A DNA stretch of 64,000 bases from NCBI RefSeq assembly GCF_028583425.1, contig NC_072798.1:12588501-12652500 (forward strand). Direction: 5' to 3'. Positions 11,501-25,000 of this stretch are shown one piece after another. The notes beneath the pieces are model-generated. The model made no database searches. It was not told the origin of the DNA and saw nothing but the letters and a program-made list of their open reading frames with translations. Within the stretch, counting starts at the first letter, position 1. Each line of letters opens with the position of its first letter. This stretch comes from Eublepharis macularius. Lineage: Eukaryota; Chordata; Lepidosauria; Squamata; Eublepharidae. The position numbers were made by a program, and so were the translations under genes.

Positions 11501-14500
11501 TGAAAAACTTTATTTTTTTTAATGATAGGTCGGATGCCAGGAGAGTTGTGATGGCATCTCATGCTTTTTCAGTTTTTAGTTCAAAGCAAACACGTTTCGT
11601 GGGGGAGTGGGAAGATTAATTCAATCCTAAAATCAGTCCTGGGGGAGGAGGGGTTGTTCAGCCCAGCCATCCCTCACATTCCTCAATATAAACACCTTCA
11701 CTAAAACTTGTGTTTTTCCCATTTGGGAGATGGCAGAAGCTAGGGGAAACGGGGGGGAGGGTGATTTGGGTCAGGAAAACAATGGCTGTTTTCACACATT
11801 TCGGCATAGCATTAAGCTCATGGAACGAGGGAGTCTTCTGACATCATCGCGCCACAATTCTGTTTTTGTGGTGCAAGGATGTCAGAAATCGTGCCATGAA
11901 GACACCCCTATTCCGTGAGTTTAGCGCTATGCCGAGACGTGTGAAAACAGCCAATGTAAGGAATGAGATTAATGGGCCTTTCCTGGCACAGATTCCAACC
12001 TTTTGCCATCTCCCCACCATCAACAGCCACTTTGAAAAACAGGTCATGGAGGATTCAGTCACAAATCTCTCATCTCCCCATATACCATGTGGGAGTTGCA
12101 GAATTCCTTTCCTTCAATGAGGGTCCATGCCTGTGTTTGTGCATGAGCCTCTGTAGTGGGCAGGCACCCTGGTCAGAAAGCAGCACTGCTCAGAACATGG
12201 ACTTATGCAGAGAGACAGCAGATAGCCTCCTGAGATGCATTAGAACAACAGGAGTGATTGAATATTCATGGAGACTGAACAGAATGAGGCAAGGTCAGAG
12301 CCCTACACCATGTATGTTGTGAGCAGCCTTCTTGGGTGAGGAAATAGTTTGGGCATGTAAGGTAGAGTTGCCAGCCCCTGGCGGGGGTGGGGGATCAACC
12401 ACCCTGCCTTTTGTTTCTGACCACCACTTGAATTGGCAGCAGGAGGGGGAAAATAGCCACTGGACCAATGGCATGACATTACTTTCAAGGAAAGCCTGGA
12501 TGTGATGTCAACCCTCTCTAGGAATCTACAGAAACTCTATGGATTTATTATAGAGTTTCCAGCGATTACTGGAGAGGTATGACAACACATCCAGTTTTTC
12601 CTGGAAGTGACATCACAGCAAAGACCCAGTGGGCATTTTTTCTTCCTGTCACCACTCCAGGGAGCTAAAAGATACTACAGAATTAAGCTGGCACTACTCC
12701 TGAGCTCCATCCGCACATGACTTAGGTCAAGCAAACTCAGAAACACTCCCAGCACCTTTTAATCTGGTTACGCAGCTCTTCGCTGTCTTCCATGAGCCGG
12801 TTGTTGGCCTCCTCCAAGGCATCCATCGCCAGTTTCATTTGGCTGTTTTCCTCCTGAAGTTTCTGATTGTTGAACTGAAGATCTGCTACGCAGGTGATCA
12901 AGTCAGACGTTTCCCTGTTGGGAACAGAAAAGAAGCTCTGCATTCCACACTTACTAAGGTATTAAAAAACTGACTGGAAACATGAGCAAGGATAAAAACA
13001 GAAGTAGGCCCGTTTCATGAATCGTGCATGCAGGACAGTTGTGTTTGTTTACATAGCGTGGGATACATTTTTTTCCCTTCATGTTTTTACCAAGAAGCAA
13101 AAATCCACTAGTAGGTGAGAAACTCTGGCCTTAACCACGTTTCATAGTTTCTACCTTGGGTCCTGTCATGCAAATGGGCTGCTGCCTGTTGGAACTTAAT
13201 TTGTGAGCTCAATTGAGACTGGACATTGCAGAGAGAGGAGGCTTAAAGTTTCCCCCAACCTGGGAGCCTCTCTATGCCCCTTGGAGAAACTTATCTGCAG
13301 CCTACTGGTACATGCGTAGACCACAAATATACACAAGTTTCCCTCATAGTTCTAAAATACTAAATACTATTATCCCACATCTACTTCTAGAAATTGCATC
13401 ACAAAAACATCCAAGATGTGTTGGCCAGAAACAGTTCTGAAACCAACCAGTTCTGAGCCTGCTTACGGGGAGAGTGGTGTCCGGGGCTGAGCCCCCCAAG
13501 CACCCCGGACTTGCCCCAGCCCCCTTACCTGAAAGCGGATGGGACGCCAGCGGCAGGCACAGGAAGCCCCTGGGAGGGGGTTCAGCAAGAACCAGCAGAA
13601 AGGGAAGGGAAAAGGGAGCCAGAGGGAGAAACCAGCCAGGGCATGCTGCCCAAACCCATCCCAAAGGGCAAGAAGCACACACACCTGTCCAAGGTGCCAA
13701 TGAGGGAGTAGAGGAACTGGAAGCCCCCGCCCAGGCCCTGTGGGAAACCAGCAACCCCAGCCAACAAAGGGAGCTGGCTGCACTCCAGGAGACCAGCTCA
13801 GCAACTCATGAGCAAAGACAGAGGAGGGGCGCCACATCACCTGGAAAGGCCCGGCCAGCCCTGATCTGCAGGAAAGACTGAGGGAGAAGGGAAGAGGGAA
13901 AGGAGGCACACCTGGGGGAAGCCCCAGCTGGGAGACATTCACATTCAGCCCCACCCTGCAGGAGAGGCCAGGAGAAACTGGGGAATGGGGAGGAATACCT
14001 GAGGGCAGACACAGCTGGGCAGCATCAGGAGAGAGAAGGAGCCTGGAAAGAAGGGCAGGGGAAGGTGGGGAAAACCCTATTAAAGCTGGCTCAGGAGAGT
14101 GTGCGTGGTGGGTTGTGTGGGAGTGATGGAGTGGAGTAGCGGGAAGCGAGAGAGTGAGAGGATGCGAGAAGGAGGAGGAGGAGGAGGAGGAGGAGGAGGA
14201 GGGAAAGGAGAGTGATAGCTGGATCAGGTTGAGCAGGCCAGCGAGTGGACTGAGAGGGAGTCAGGGTGATGTATACCGCCCCTCCTTCCACAGAGCAGGG
14301 TCCTGCAGAATCCCTGACCCCCCCCCCCCCCCCGGAGTCAGAGCCAGGCACGCCAGTACCCAGCACAGCAGCATTGGCGGCGAGCCCTGACAAGTGGGTT
14401 ATAAATTTAATGAAATAAACCAATAAAACCAATCAGCTTTTATTGGTGTGTTCGGTAATGAAACACACACAGACTTTGAAAAGGAACTCACAAGTCTCCT

Positions 14501-17500
14501 TTCGACACGTCTCCTCCCAGAGCCTCCAGGCTTCCAGAAGTCACGTTCATCCGGACAGGAGTCCTCTTAGCTGCAAAGGGAAACATTCAGCTAACTAGTG
14601 AAGGGACAGACAGTTGTAGGAAGAACGTGAGGTGCTCCCTGCTTCAGTTATCACTTTTACAATGACTAAACCCACACTCCTTCATAGCTGGATTGGTTTC
14701 CTAGTGCTTCAGTTAGCAAGACCCCAGTCTGCGGAATAGCTGAGCCTCACAACTTCTGAGCAGACCATGAATAGATGCTTTACCTCACAAAGTGATTTTG
14801 GTTGGGGGTTTACCTCATGATCAGCAAGCCAGAAGGGCCAGTCAGTCCGTTTACAGAGGGGCTATTCCCAATACCTCCTTGGGGCCCTCTCCCAAGTAAA
14901 TTCAGCTATATATTGTTGAAGGCTTTCACAGCCAGAGAACGATGGTTGTGGATTTTCCGGGTTGTATAGCCGTGGTCTTGGCATTGTAATTCCTCATGTT
15001 TCGCCAGCAGCTGTGACTGGCTTCTTCAGAGATGTAGCACCAAAAGACAGAGATCTCTCAGTGTCACAGCGTGGAGAAGATTACCTGCCAACATCTTCTC
15101 CAGATCTCTGTCTTTTGGTGCTACACCTCTCAAAATGCCAGTCACAGCTGCTGGCAAAACGTCAGGAACTACAATGCCAAGACCACAGCTATACAGCCCA
15201 GAAAATCCACAACCATAAATTCAGCTGTTTCCCCACAGCTTTGGTCTTCATATCCCTCATGAAAGACTTGTCAGCTCCAGGGCTGCTGAAAAATGTCACA
15301 AGCCCAGGCAGGGAAGGAAAAGAAAAAGAAAAATATCACAGGCCCCTCAGCTGATTCCCTCTGGGCTTTCCCCTCACACAACCCCAGGTTCAGTTAGGTC
15401 ATATAAAGTAGCACGTCAGGCTCCATCAGCCCTCATGTTGACTTGAATTCCTGGAATTTTATCATCCCTCATGCCTCTGGAGTGCTCTCTGCTGCTTTGG
15501 ATGCTGTTAGCATGCTTATTGTCTCCCTGCTTCTAGGTTCTCCCCCACCCCAGTCATCATCCTTTCAGTAGTAACATAAAAACAGAGCTGGAAAGGACTC
15601 CAAGGGTCATTTAGTCCAACCCCACACAATACAGGGAATTCACAGCCACCTATTCTCCTTGCTCTCCCAGTGATGTCTGCTCTATGCCTAGAGGAAGGCA
15701 AAAACTCAGATTTGAATTAAATCCGAAAAGTATGCTCTTAAACATTTTACCGACTAATGTGAGAAAAGGGCAAGGAGATCTCTTCCATTACGCGGTGACA
15801 GCAGCAGTATTATTTGCAGGAAAATGGGAAACCGATGCTTGTCCTGGTCTCCCAGAGTGGAGAGGTAAGGTTCACGAATATGCTTCAATGGCCAAACTGA
15901 CTACCTACTTACAAAACAGACCGATAACCAACTTCTGGAAAAAATGGAAGGATTTCTTTGATTATTTAGGCTAAACTAATTGATGCAGAAGCTTAGAGGG
16001 AGGGAGGGAAGGAGAGAGAAGGAGAAATGTTATGTATCTAGGCTCAGGGAAGCCAAATATGTAATAATTAGTTTATTAGGTTAAAGAAACTTAAACACAC
16101 TGCTTGTTTTATTCCCAAGACTTGTATTAACTGTACTGTTTATATACTTGTTGGTTGTATAAGATTGGATAACATATATATATATATAACTTTTATACTA
16201 TGCACTTACTTTACTCTATTTTCTTTTCTTACTTTACCCTATTTTCTTTTCTTTAAATAAAATTCTTTATAAAAAAATAGAGGAAGGCAAAAAAACCTCC
16301 AGGAACCCTGGCCAATCTGGCCTGGAGGAAAATTCCTTCCTGTCCCCAAAGCAGCGATCAGCATTACCCCGGGCATATAAGAAAGGGCCACAAGGAGCCC
16401 AGCACCAGCTCATTTCTTCCTGCCCTTCCTCTCATGATCTGCCTAAATTCATACGGAGTCACAGAAACATCATCGCTGTCAGGTAGCCATCTAGCCTCTT
16501 CTTAAGTATCTCCAAGGAAGGAGAGCCAGCCATCTCCTGACACTCTCTGATTCTCACTATTTCCACCCCTGGCTGTCCATGGGCTTTTCATTCCATGGCG
16601 TACACCACAGTGTTGTCATGACGTGAGGGTCAGGACGGTATAGTAGTAAGAAGGTCGTACAAGGATCTGGGAGAAGTTCATGGGGGGACCTTGGGCCAGT
16701 CGCAGCCTAGCAACCTAACCTCACAGGGTTGTTTTTGTATGGATAAAATGGAACAGAGGATGTTGTAGGCCAGTAACTCAACTCCCATTAGCTCCAACCA
16801 CATCAACCTTCGTGCTGATCCAAACGGATAATTGAGGAATCCCCCTCAGAACTGTGTGAGGGCTTCACCCCCTCAGTAGTTCTATCATGTTATTTAATTG
16901 CCTATCTACCAGTTTCTTGTTAGATCTCAGAAGCTTAGCAGGGTCAACCTGAGAGCCGGTTTGGTGTAGTGGTTAGGAGTGGAGGGACACTAATCTGGAG
17001 AACCGGGTTTGATTCCACACTCCTCCATTCGAAGTCAGCTGGGTGACCTTGGGTAGGTCACAGCTTCTTGGAGCTCTCTCAGCCCCACCCACCTCACAGG
17101 GTGATTGTTGTGAGGATAATAATAACACACTTTGTACACCAACCGCTCTGAGTGGGCATTAAGTTGTCCTGAAAGGTGGTATATAAATCGAATGTTGTTG
17201 TTGTTGTAATTGGATGGGAAACCTCCAACAAAGACCAGGGTTGCAGAGGCAGACAATGGCAAACCACCTCTGTTAGTCTCTTGCTGTGAAAACCCCACCA
17301 GGGGTCACCAGAAGTCAGCTATGACTTGAGGGCAGATTTTCATTTTTTTCATCTACCTTCCACAAGCCCTGTACTTACTCTCCACTCTTGAATCTGATAG
17401 AAGGGAATCCAAAGACTGTTTTACCCCATCCTTTCCCCAAGGGGTACCTGGTGGAGGATGAATTAGATGTCTCCCCCCACCACCATATTTTGCCCTCAGA

Positions 17501-19013
17501 ATGGCCCAATGAGATAGGCTAGGATAAAAGAGAATGACTGGCCCGAAGTCACCTAATAAATTCACAGGAATTTGAACCTAGGTTTTCCTAGTCCTACACA
17601 GACTCCCATACCACTTCACCATACTCATCTTCCAGTTTTATATTTTCTTCAATACAGCCTGAGCATACTGAGTGACAGCCACATGACTTCGATCCTACAT
17701 ATTATGGGAGACTTACTTTCATGCAGAGGACATTTGGTACCTGCTAGGCCGCGTTCCTGAAGCTTCATCACCGGTTCCTCTAAGTCTGCAGTTTCTTTCT
17801 TAGCAGCTTCCTCTTCCCTAGAAAAAGAAAGGAAGCCGCATCTCTTCACAGGTTTCTGCAGTTTAAGTAGGAACTAGACTTGTATAGATTTCATCACAGC
17901 CAAGCCAAAATCATACAGTATTCTAATGAATATCCCGCCCCCGCCACACACACCACCACAAGCATACCTCCCTTCACGACGATTTTCCAGTAGTACCTTA
18001 AAGCACCCCAGAAATCTGAAGGATTTTCTAGAACTCCTTTTCAAAGTGTTCACTTACGTTTTTAAAGTGACATCACCATGCAATTAAACTTAATTGGTAA
18101 CATCCACTTCCATCATCATTCCATATATTGTGACCCGCCCCCCCCCCCCGCCCCATGTCCCACACGAAAGGAAGATGGAAAAACACCAGAATTTTTTTTT
18201 TTTAAACAACAAAAACCTAGGTCCTACTGCTAATTTAATCTGGAGTGGAAAATATCTGGCATGGCTGTTTACAGAGAGGAGGATTTAACCAGCATGCATA
18301 GTTGCTATAATGGATTCATAACTTTTGCTTATACACAAGCGTCAAGCCCGATTTATAGCTATGTTCGGGGGCACAGGAAGCCAGTTCTTTAACATCTCAT
18401 CTCAGGGCCAAGCTACAAGTGACGAATGACACTTGAACGGCAAGTGTATTTCTCCCTGTTCACTTGCCCTCCACTCAATCCACTTGCCGTTCAAGTGTCA
18501 TTCGTCACTTGTAGCTTGGCCCTCACACCAGTCACACAAATTATTAGCGCTGTTCAGAAATTCTCCTGATGTCTCTTTACCCAATTTCTCCCTGTTGTGG
18601 GAATAATAATGACATATTGTCGAAGGCTTTCACGGCCGGAGAATGACGGTTGTTGTGGGTTTTCCGGGCTGTATTGCCGTGGTCTTGGCAAGACCACGGC
18701 AATACAGCCCGGAAAACCCACAACAACCAATAATGACATTCTTTGTAAACTGCTCTAAGTGGGCATTAAGGCCATTTCCACACGCCCCCCCTCCCCCAAA
18801 ATGGTGCAAAACTTATGGAATGGCACACCATCATCAATTCGCTATGTGGCGTGTTTTTTGACATCGTCGCGCCACAAAGCAAAGTCATGTCAGGAAATCG
18901 CGCCATGAAGGCACGCTGTTCCGTAAGTTTTGCGACATTTTTCGGGAGGGGTAGAAGACATGTGGAAACGGCCACAGTTGTCCTGAAGGGTGGTATAGAA
19001 ATCTATTATTATT

Positions 19014-19046
<33 letters not shown>

Positions 19047-22000
19047 ATTATTATGCCAAATTATTTGTTTCTTCCCTCTGTTTAGGAGTTTGTTTCTAAT
19101 CAACTGCATTTTGATCAAAGAGAAATTGGAAAAGCGGAAGTGCTGCAATATTTCAGAATTTCATTTTGAGGCTGCTCAGAGCCAGGCAACGTCTTCCCAG
19201 ACTTTCCTTTTCTCCTGCTATAGCACCACCCTGTGGTACAGAACGCAACACAACTGCAAGGGGTGAAGTTACAAAAGAATGCACCAATTTCTCGACAAAG
19301 AGAAAACCCTCTATTAAAAGAGAGTAGGAAGTATCAATGGATATAGCTAGAAAAGCAAATATCGGGCGGGCGGGGGGGAGAAATTCCAGTCCCCTTAAGA
19401 ACACTACAAACTATACCAGTAATCTTTATTCCCTTCTTTCCAAAGTTTGTTGTAGTCCAGTTTGCACATCCATCATGTGAGGCGTTCACGTTTGGAGTGA
19501 ATGACTACAAAAAAAACCCCTTCCCAAATTACATCTGCCCTTGAGCTAAACAAGGGCCAGTCCTATCAAGAGACAATCTTAAGACAACTTTGTTAGGCAG
19601 CAGATGCTTAGGATGGTGGGTAACTTCTCATCCTGCTCATTGCCAGCCAGCTGCCTGTCCCTCCAGAAACTAGAGGAGACGATTCTCTTTACCTCTTTGA
19701 CCTCCATCCACTTTACAAACAATGTGGCAAGCCACAGAAACCAGGCCCTTTGAGGTTCCTTCTTGCAAGAGTTCAAGCACCATTTCCGGTTGCCGGTTGC
19801 CAAACCACCTAAATGCTGGCCAGACTCATCTAGCAACAGGAACCAATCGTGTGAGAGTTTGGCAAGTCCGATAGGCCATGGACATTATTTTTTAAAAAAC
19901 AGCAGCGGAAGGAGGACTCCCCCCCACTCCAGCGTCCAGGCAAGGATGATCTTAGAGACAATACTGGAACTGCCATTGGCGAAACCTACCTACTACAAAA
20001 CATTATGGCACACCAGAGAGGAAGAGCAGAAGGAGCCGTTCATTCTCTCTCTTTCTCCATTGGCCTTACCACAACGCAACTTTGTGGGAGAAATGTATGC
20101 ACTGCCTGGCAATGTATTTCAAAAGTATCTTAGTATAGTCTGCAACTAATGTAGAACACGTATTCGAGGGTGAACTAAAGGGGAAGGTGTACTCCCAAGA
20201 AAAGGTGGTACGTAGCGAAGCTATGCACATCGATCGCTATTCATCTTGTTTTAAGGTGACGGCAGAATCGGCCGGGTACCAGTTGCGTTTGCAGTCGTCA
20301 ATCCATTCTTTCATGATGGCGTGATAGGTTTCCAGGTCCATGGAGACATCCCTGTGGTCCGGATCGAGCATGTTACACAGATCTTCAAGACTGCCATCTT
20401 CCGAGCCTTGGCTGGTCGTATGTCTCAGGAAGTCGACTATTGTGGAAACAGCCACTTTGCCTAAAGCCCGCAATGACAGAGAAAGCATCGCAATCAAAGT
20501 CATTCTGAGTTTGGTAGAACGGAAATGTTTTAAGGTCAACATTTGTTGCTGTGAGCCAACGTGCTCCAGATTTAAGAGGGTTTTCCTTACTAAGAGTGAT
20601 TCCGCACACGTTGGATAATGCACTTCCAATCCTCTTTATAGATCATTTGGAACAGATTTTTTCCTGTGTGGAACAAAAAATCCACCTCAAATGATTGATA
20701 AAGTGCATTGAAAGTGCATTATCCAACATGTGCGGAATCAGCCTAAGACACGGACAGCAGTCGAATGAGGTTTAGTCTCCGGATTATCCCCCTTCGAAGC
20801 CTGCAACTTGATCAGGCTAAGTAATAAAATTTTTGTATTGATCTCCAGTGGTGGAGAAATCAATGTGTGTGTGTGTGTGTGTGTGTGGTGGTGGGGATGA
20901 CTATTGACTATTTCAGATACTCATAAAGGTGATCCGAATAGATAGACAATGACAGACATTGAGTTGCTATCAACAACCGCACAGGACATCTGTGTTTTAA
21001 TTCCTAGCGACTCGAAGAGTGACCTGTTCTGCTTTGTTCTGGAGCCTCCTCCAAGCTGCCTAGGAACATGAATGCTATTTATTTTCGATTTAGCACCAAC
21101 ATGATGCAGAAACCTGATGAAGTATGAGATAGAGTCCTAGCAACAAATAATAATTTATAATAATAATTTATAATAATAATTTATAATAATAATAATAATA
21201 TTTGATTTATATACTGCCCTTCAGAACAACTTAATGCTCACTCAGAGCGGAAGTATGCCATTATTATCCCCACAACAAAACACCCTGTGAGGTGGGTGGG
21301 GCTGAGAGAGCTCTGAGAGAGCTGTGACTAACCCAAGGTCACCCAGCTGGCTTCAGGTGGAGGAGTGGGGAATCAAACCCAGCTCTCCAGATTAGAGTCC
21401 CGCACTCTTAACCGCTACACCAAACTGCTGATGAAGCAGTTCTCATGTGTTCACTATGTTCTCATTTATTACTTGTTCGGCAAAGCTATTGTACTTTTGT
21501 AACAGTGGGGTCACTCCCACCATTCTAGGTTGCAATTTGACGGCCTACAGCTCACAGGTAGAACTAGGAACTCCAAAGTTCCAGCGAATCCTTCTGTCTC
21601 CTGACCCACAGTGAATTCTCTTGTTTTATTGTTACTAATACCACACCTTTTTCCCCAACAGGGACCCAAAGCAGCTTAAATCATTCTCCTCTCCTCCATT
21701 TTACCCTCACAACAACCCTGTGAGGTACGATAAGCTGAGAGTGTGTGACTGACCCCAAGATCATCCAGCAAGCTTTCATGGCAGAGCGGGGATTCAAACC
21801 TGGGTTTTCGAGATCCAGACCAACACACTAACCAGTATACCTCACTGTCTCTCTTTTTAAAAAGTTAAGCTGCAAAAGACTTTAATATGATGAGGGCATT
21901 TTCATCAGTGATACTAAGAACAGTAAGCTAAATATCAAACGAGACAAATGTATTAGAACAGGGTCTCCAACATGGTGCCCATGGGCACCATGGTAACGGT

Positions 22001-25000
22001 AAACACTTTTTCTGGTGCCCACCGAATGTTTTTAGAAGGACGATAGGGCCAAATGGGGCTTCTGTCCTGCAAGACTTCTGGTAGAGTATCCAGATTTTTT
22101 TAAAAAATTGCTTCAGTAATGGCTGCCACCACAACATAAGGATCTTCACTGCATGACTGAATGTAATGCAAGAAATACTTTTAAAAAGTATGTTCCTTTA
22201 AAAAGGCATCCAGTTAAGCAGAACTTCTGTCCGAAATGAAGAGTTGCTGTTAGAGTTGTGCATCTCACTCTCTGATGTTTTGTGGTTGGCTCGGTCTCCT
22301 GTGGCAGCCACTTTGTGGATGCGTCTACCACCTTGCGGCAGAATTTCAAAGGACCTTGCAGACTTGAAAAAGAATGGGGACCCCTGGATTAGAACATTTC
22401 AAAAATGGCCTTCTCTCCTCTATCTCCCCTCCTCTTCTGTATTTGACCAGTTTGGATCGTGCATCTGACGAAGAGAACTTGATTCTCGAAAGCTTATGCT
22501 GCAATAAAATTGGTTAGTCTTAAAGGTGCTACTGGACTCTTTTTGATTTTGTCTTCCATATGACATTATTCTTGAACAACTCTCAGCAGTAAAAAGATCT
22601 ACAACTTGAGGCCATGAGCATTTTAGACTGGTAGTATTCAAATCCAAAAAACAAGTGCTTGCTCTACTACAGGAGCTAAAGCCTGAAAAAGAATCATGAC
22701 GTTCACAGTTTGAATTTTACTTTTAAACTCAGTAGGTACCCTGGGGAATGCCACTCTCTCTAAGATTCAGACCCCACCCTTTCCCAGATGCTATTTAAAA
22801 AGCAAGGATTATACTGACCTACTTCGCAGGGCTATCGTAAAGACTGCAGCATGAAAATACACAGGAAGGGCTTTGAACATTGTGAAGTACGATGCACACG
22901 CGAAGCACTATTTCTGAAGGCCATTTAATACCAATGAAAGAATCCCCAGGAGTTATAAGAAAAGGCTGCCGGACATTTTTACCTCTTCTGTCCACATCGC
23001 AGGCGCAGAAGATGGTAGTCAGCAAGTCTTCCTCACAGATCAGGCTTATATCGGCGTTTTCATCTTCTTTAGGCCCGAGTGACAGCCTCCATCCTACAAA
23101 AGGAAAGAGCATTGACATTTCACCAGCTTTCTGAAGAATCACCAACCAGGAGCGTGGCTGTAAGGTTTACATTTTTCATCAAGATGCCAAAACAAAGTTA
23201 CATGCAAATGCCAGTGGAATTTTTGAGTTCCATTTCCAAATGATAACCAGCAGTATATTGCTTCTGAAGCACAATATAGAAGAATACTTTAGATAAAGCA
23301 TCATTTTTTCCCCCGATGCATCTTTAGTCCTACTCCTGAAATTTAAACTGTAAACATCGTTAAGGAATGCTTTTCTAGAAAGGTAGTAAGGCTGTACTAT
23401 GATTCAAGAAGGTGCTTTATAAGGGAAAGGGACTGCAGACTATACCACTTTGTACAGGGAATATTATCTGTTGCAACTACTGTTGCCGCATTGTTTTCTA
23501 CTGGCGCGGTACCATAATGTATAGAGGTGGGCACAGACCAAGAAAAACCCATAAGCTGTGGGTCTGTGGTGTTTCACGGACCACAAACCTTTCACGGTCC
23601 AGCGCCAGTTTGCAGACCAACCAGTTTGTCCGTCCAGGCCAGTGCTGGGAGCGCTTTAAACCCCCCTTGCTCCAGCTGACTGCCGGGCCCACCAGTCAGC
23701 TGGAGCATGGTTGGGATTTAAATGTTAAAGCGCTCCACTTTAACCCCTGCTTGCTCCAGCTGGATTCACAGACCATGGACTAACATTTTCCGGTCCGTGC
23801 CCACCTCTAGTAACGTATCTGCACTGTGTCATGTCTAATATGCTATGCTTACTCAGAGTTCTGTAATCATAGTCCTAGTACATTGCTCATTAGATGTCTC
23901 TTCATATTGATAGTATTGATTTACACTATGTAATCCATTCCTCTTTGAGCCTCAGTGAGAAAGGTAGACTATAAATATAGTAAACAAATAATAAATCTTG
24001 CAGCAAGAACCTTCAACGGTTGCAGCGACAACCTTCAACGGGTGCTGCTGTTGCTGCTAAATGACTAGATCTAGGCCCTTTGTCTGTCTATTAATCTTTT
24101 CTCACCTCATCCATTCAAACAAAAAACTTAGTTTGGCAAACATACCTCCCCCAACCCGCTCCATTTTAACTTCACAACAATCCCACAAGGTAGGTTTGGC
24201 CAAGAGGAGGAATGAGTAAACATTCCCAAGTTGTTTACTTTTTATACTTATTTGTGTTTTTGTCATCGAGTTTTGATCTCTGCTTTTTGCTACGGGTGTC
24301 ATAGATACATGGCACGTGGGTTTTAATAATAATAACAACAACAACATTCAATCTATATACCGCCCTTCAGTTTGACTTAACACCCGCTCAAAGCGGTTTA
24401 CAAAGTATGTCATTATTACCCCCACAACAACAAACACCCTGTGAGGTGGGTGAGGCTGAGAGAGCTCCTAGAAGCTGTGACTGACCCAAGGTCACCCATC
24501 TGGCTTCAAGTGGAGGAGTGGGGAATTGAACCCGGCTCTCCAGATCAGAATCCCGCACTCTTAACCACTACACCAAACTGGCTCTCACCCGTGAATTCAA
24601 TGTACATGCAACATCTACCATTACTGCAAATAATACACAACACTGGTTTACTGATGCGCAGATATTGGCAAAAAGGCATCCCTTTAACAGGGAGAATTTC
24701 TACATGAGGGGATTCTAGAAAAATAAAGAATCACAGGATTGATTTATATAAGGGAGATGAAGAACTGAAACAGGGCTTTTCAAAAAGAAAGAAATTAGAA
24801 ATCACCCCTAGCCTAGGGAGATCTTGATCCCGTGTCACACCTTGACTGCTTCGGGACCAAGCGGGGCTCCTTTGGCCTTGTTTAAATGATGCCCTAACCA
24901 GTATACCACACTGCCTCTCGAGAGAGAACTCCCCCTTCCCTTACCCAAAGACAGTCTTTTTGCCACAGGAGACTGGAACGTTGGCTGCACAGACTTCAGG

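Noticed and set aside
13344-14012. Several long overlapping frames on both strands of a GC-rich block
   Set aside because: They are products of base composition with few stops; no splice context, conserved motif or known protein.
18645-18726. Terminator or regulatory hairpin
   Set aside because: The perfect stem is explained by two joined arms of a dispersed hairpin element with its own target duplication.
19005-19148. Poly-Asn, poly-Cys and poly-Leu frames
   Set aside because: They are translations of a (TTG)n/(ATT)n microsatellite at a SINE tail.
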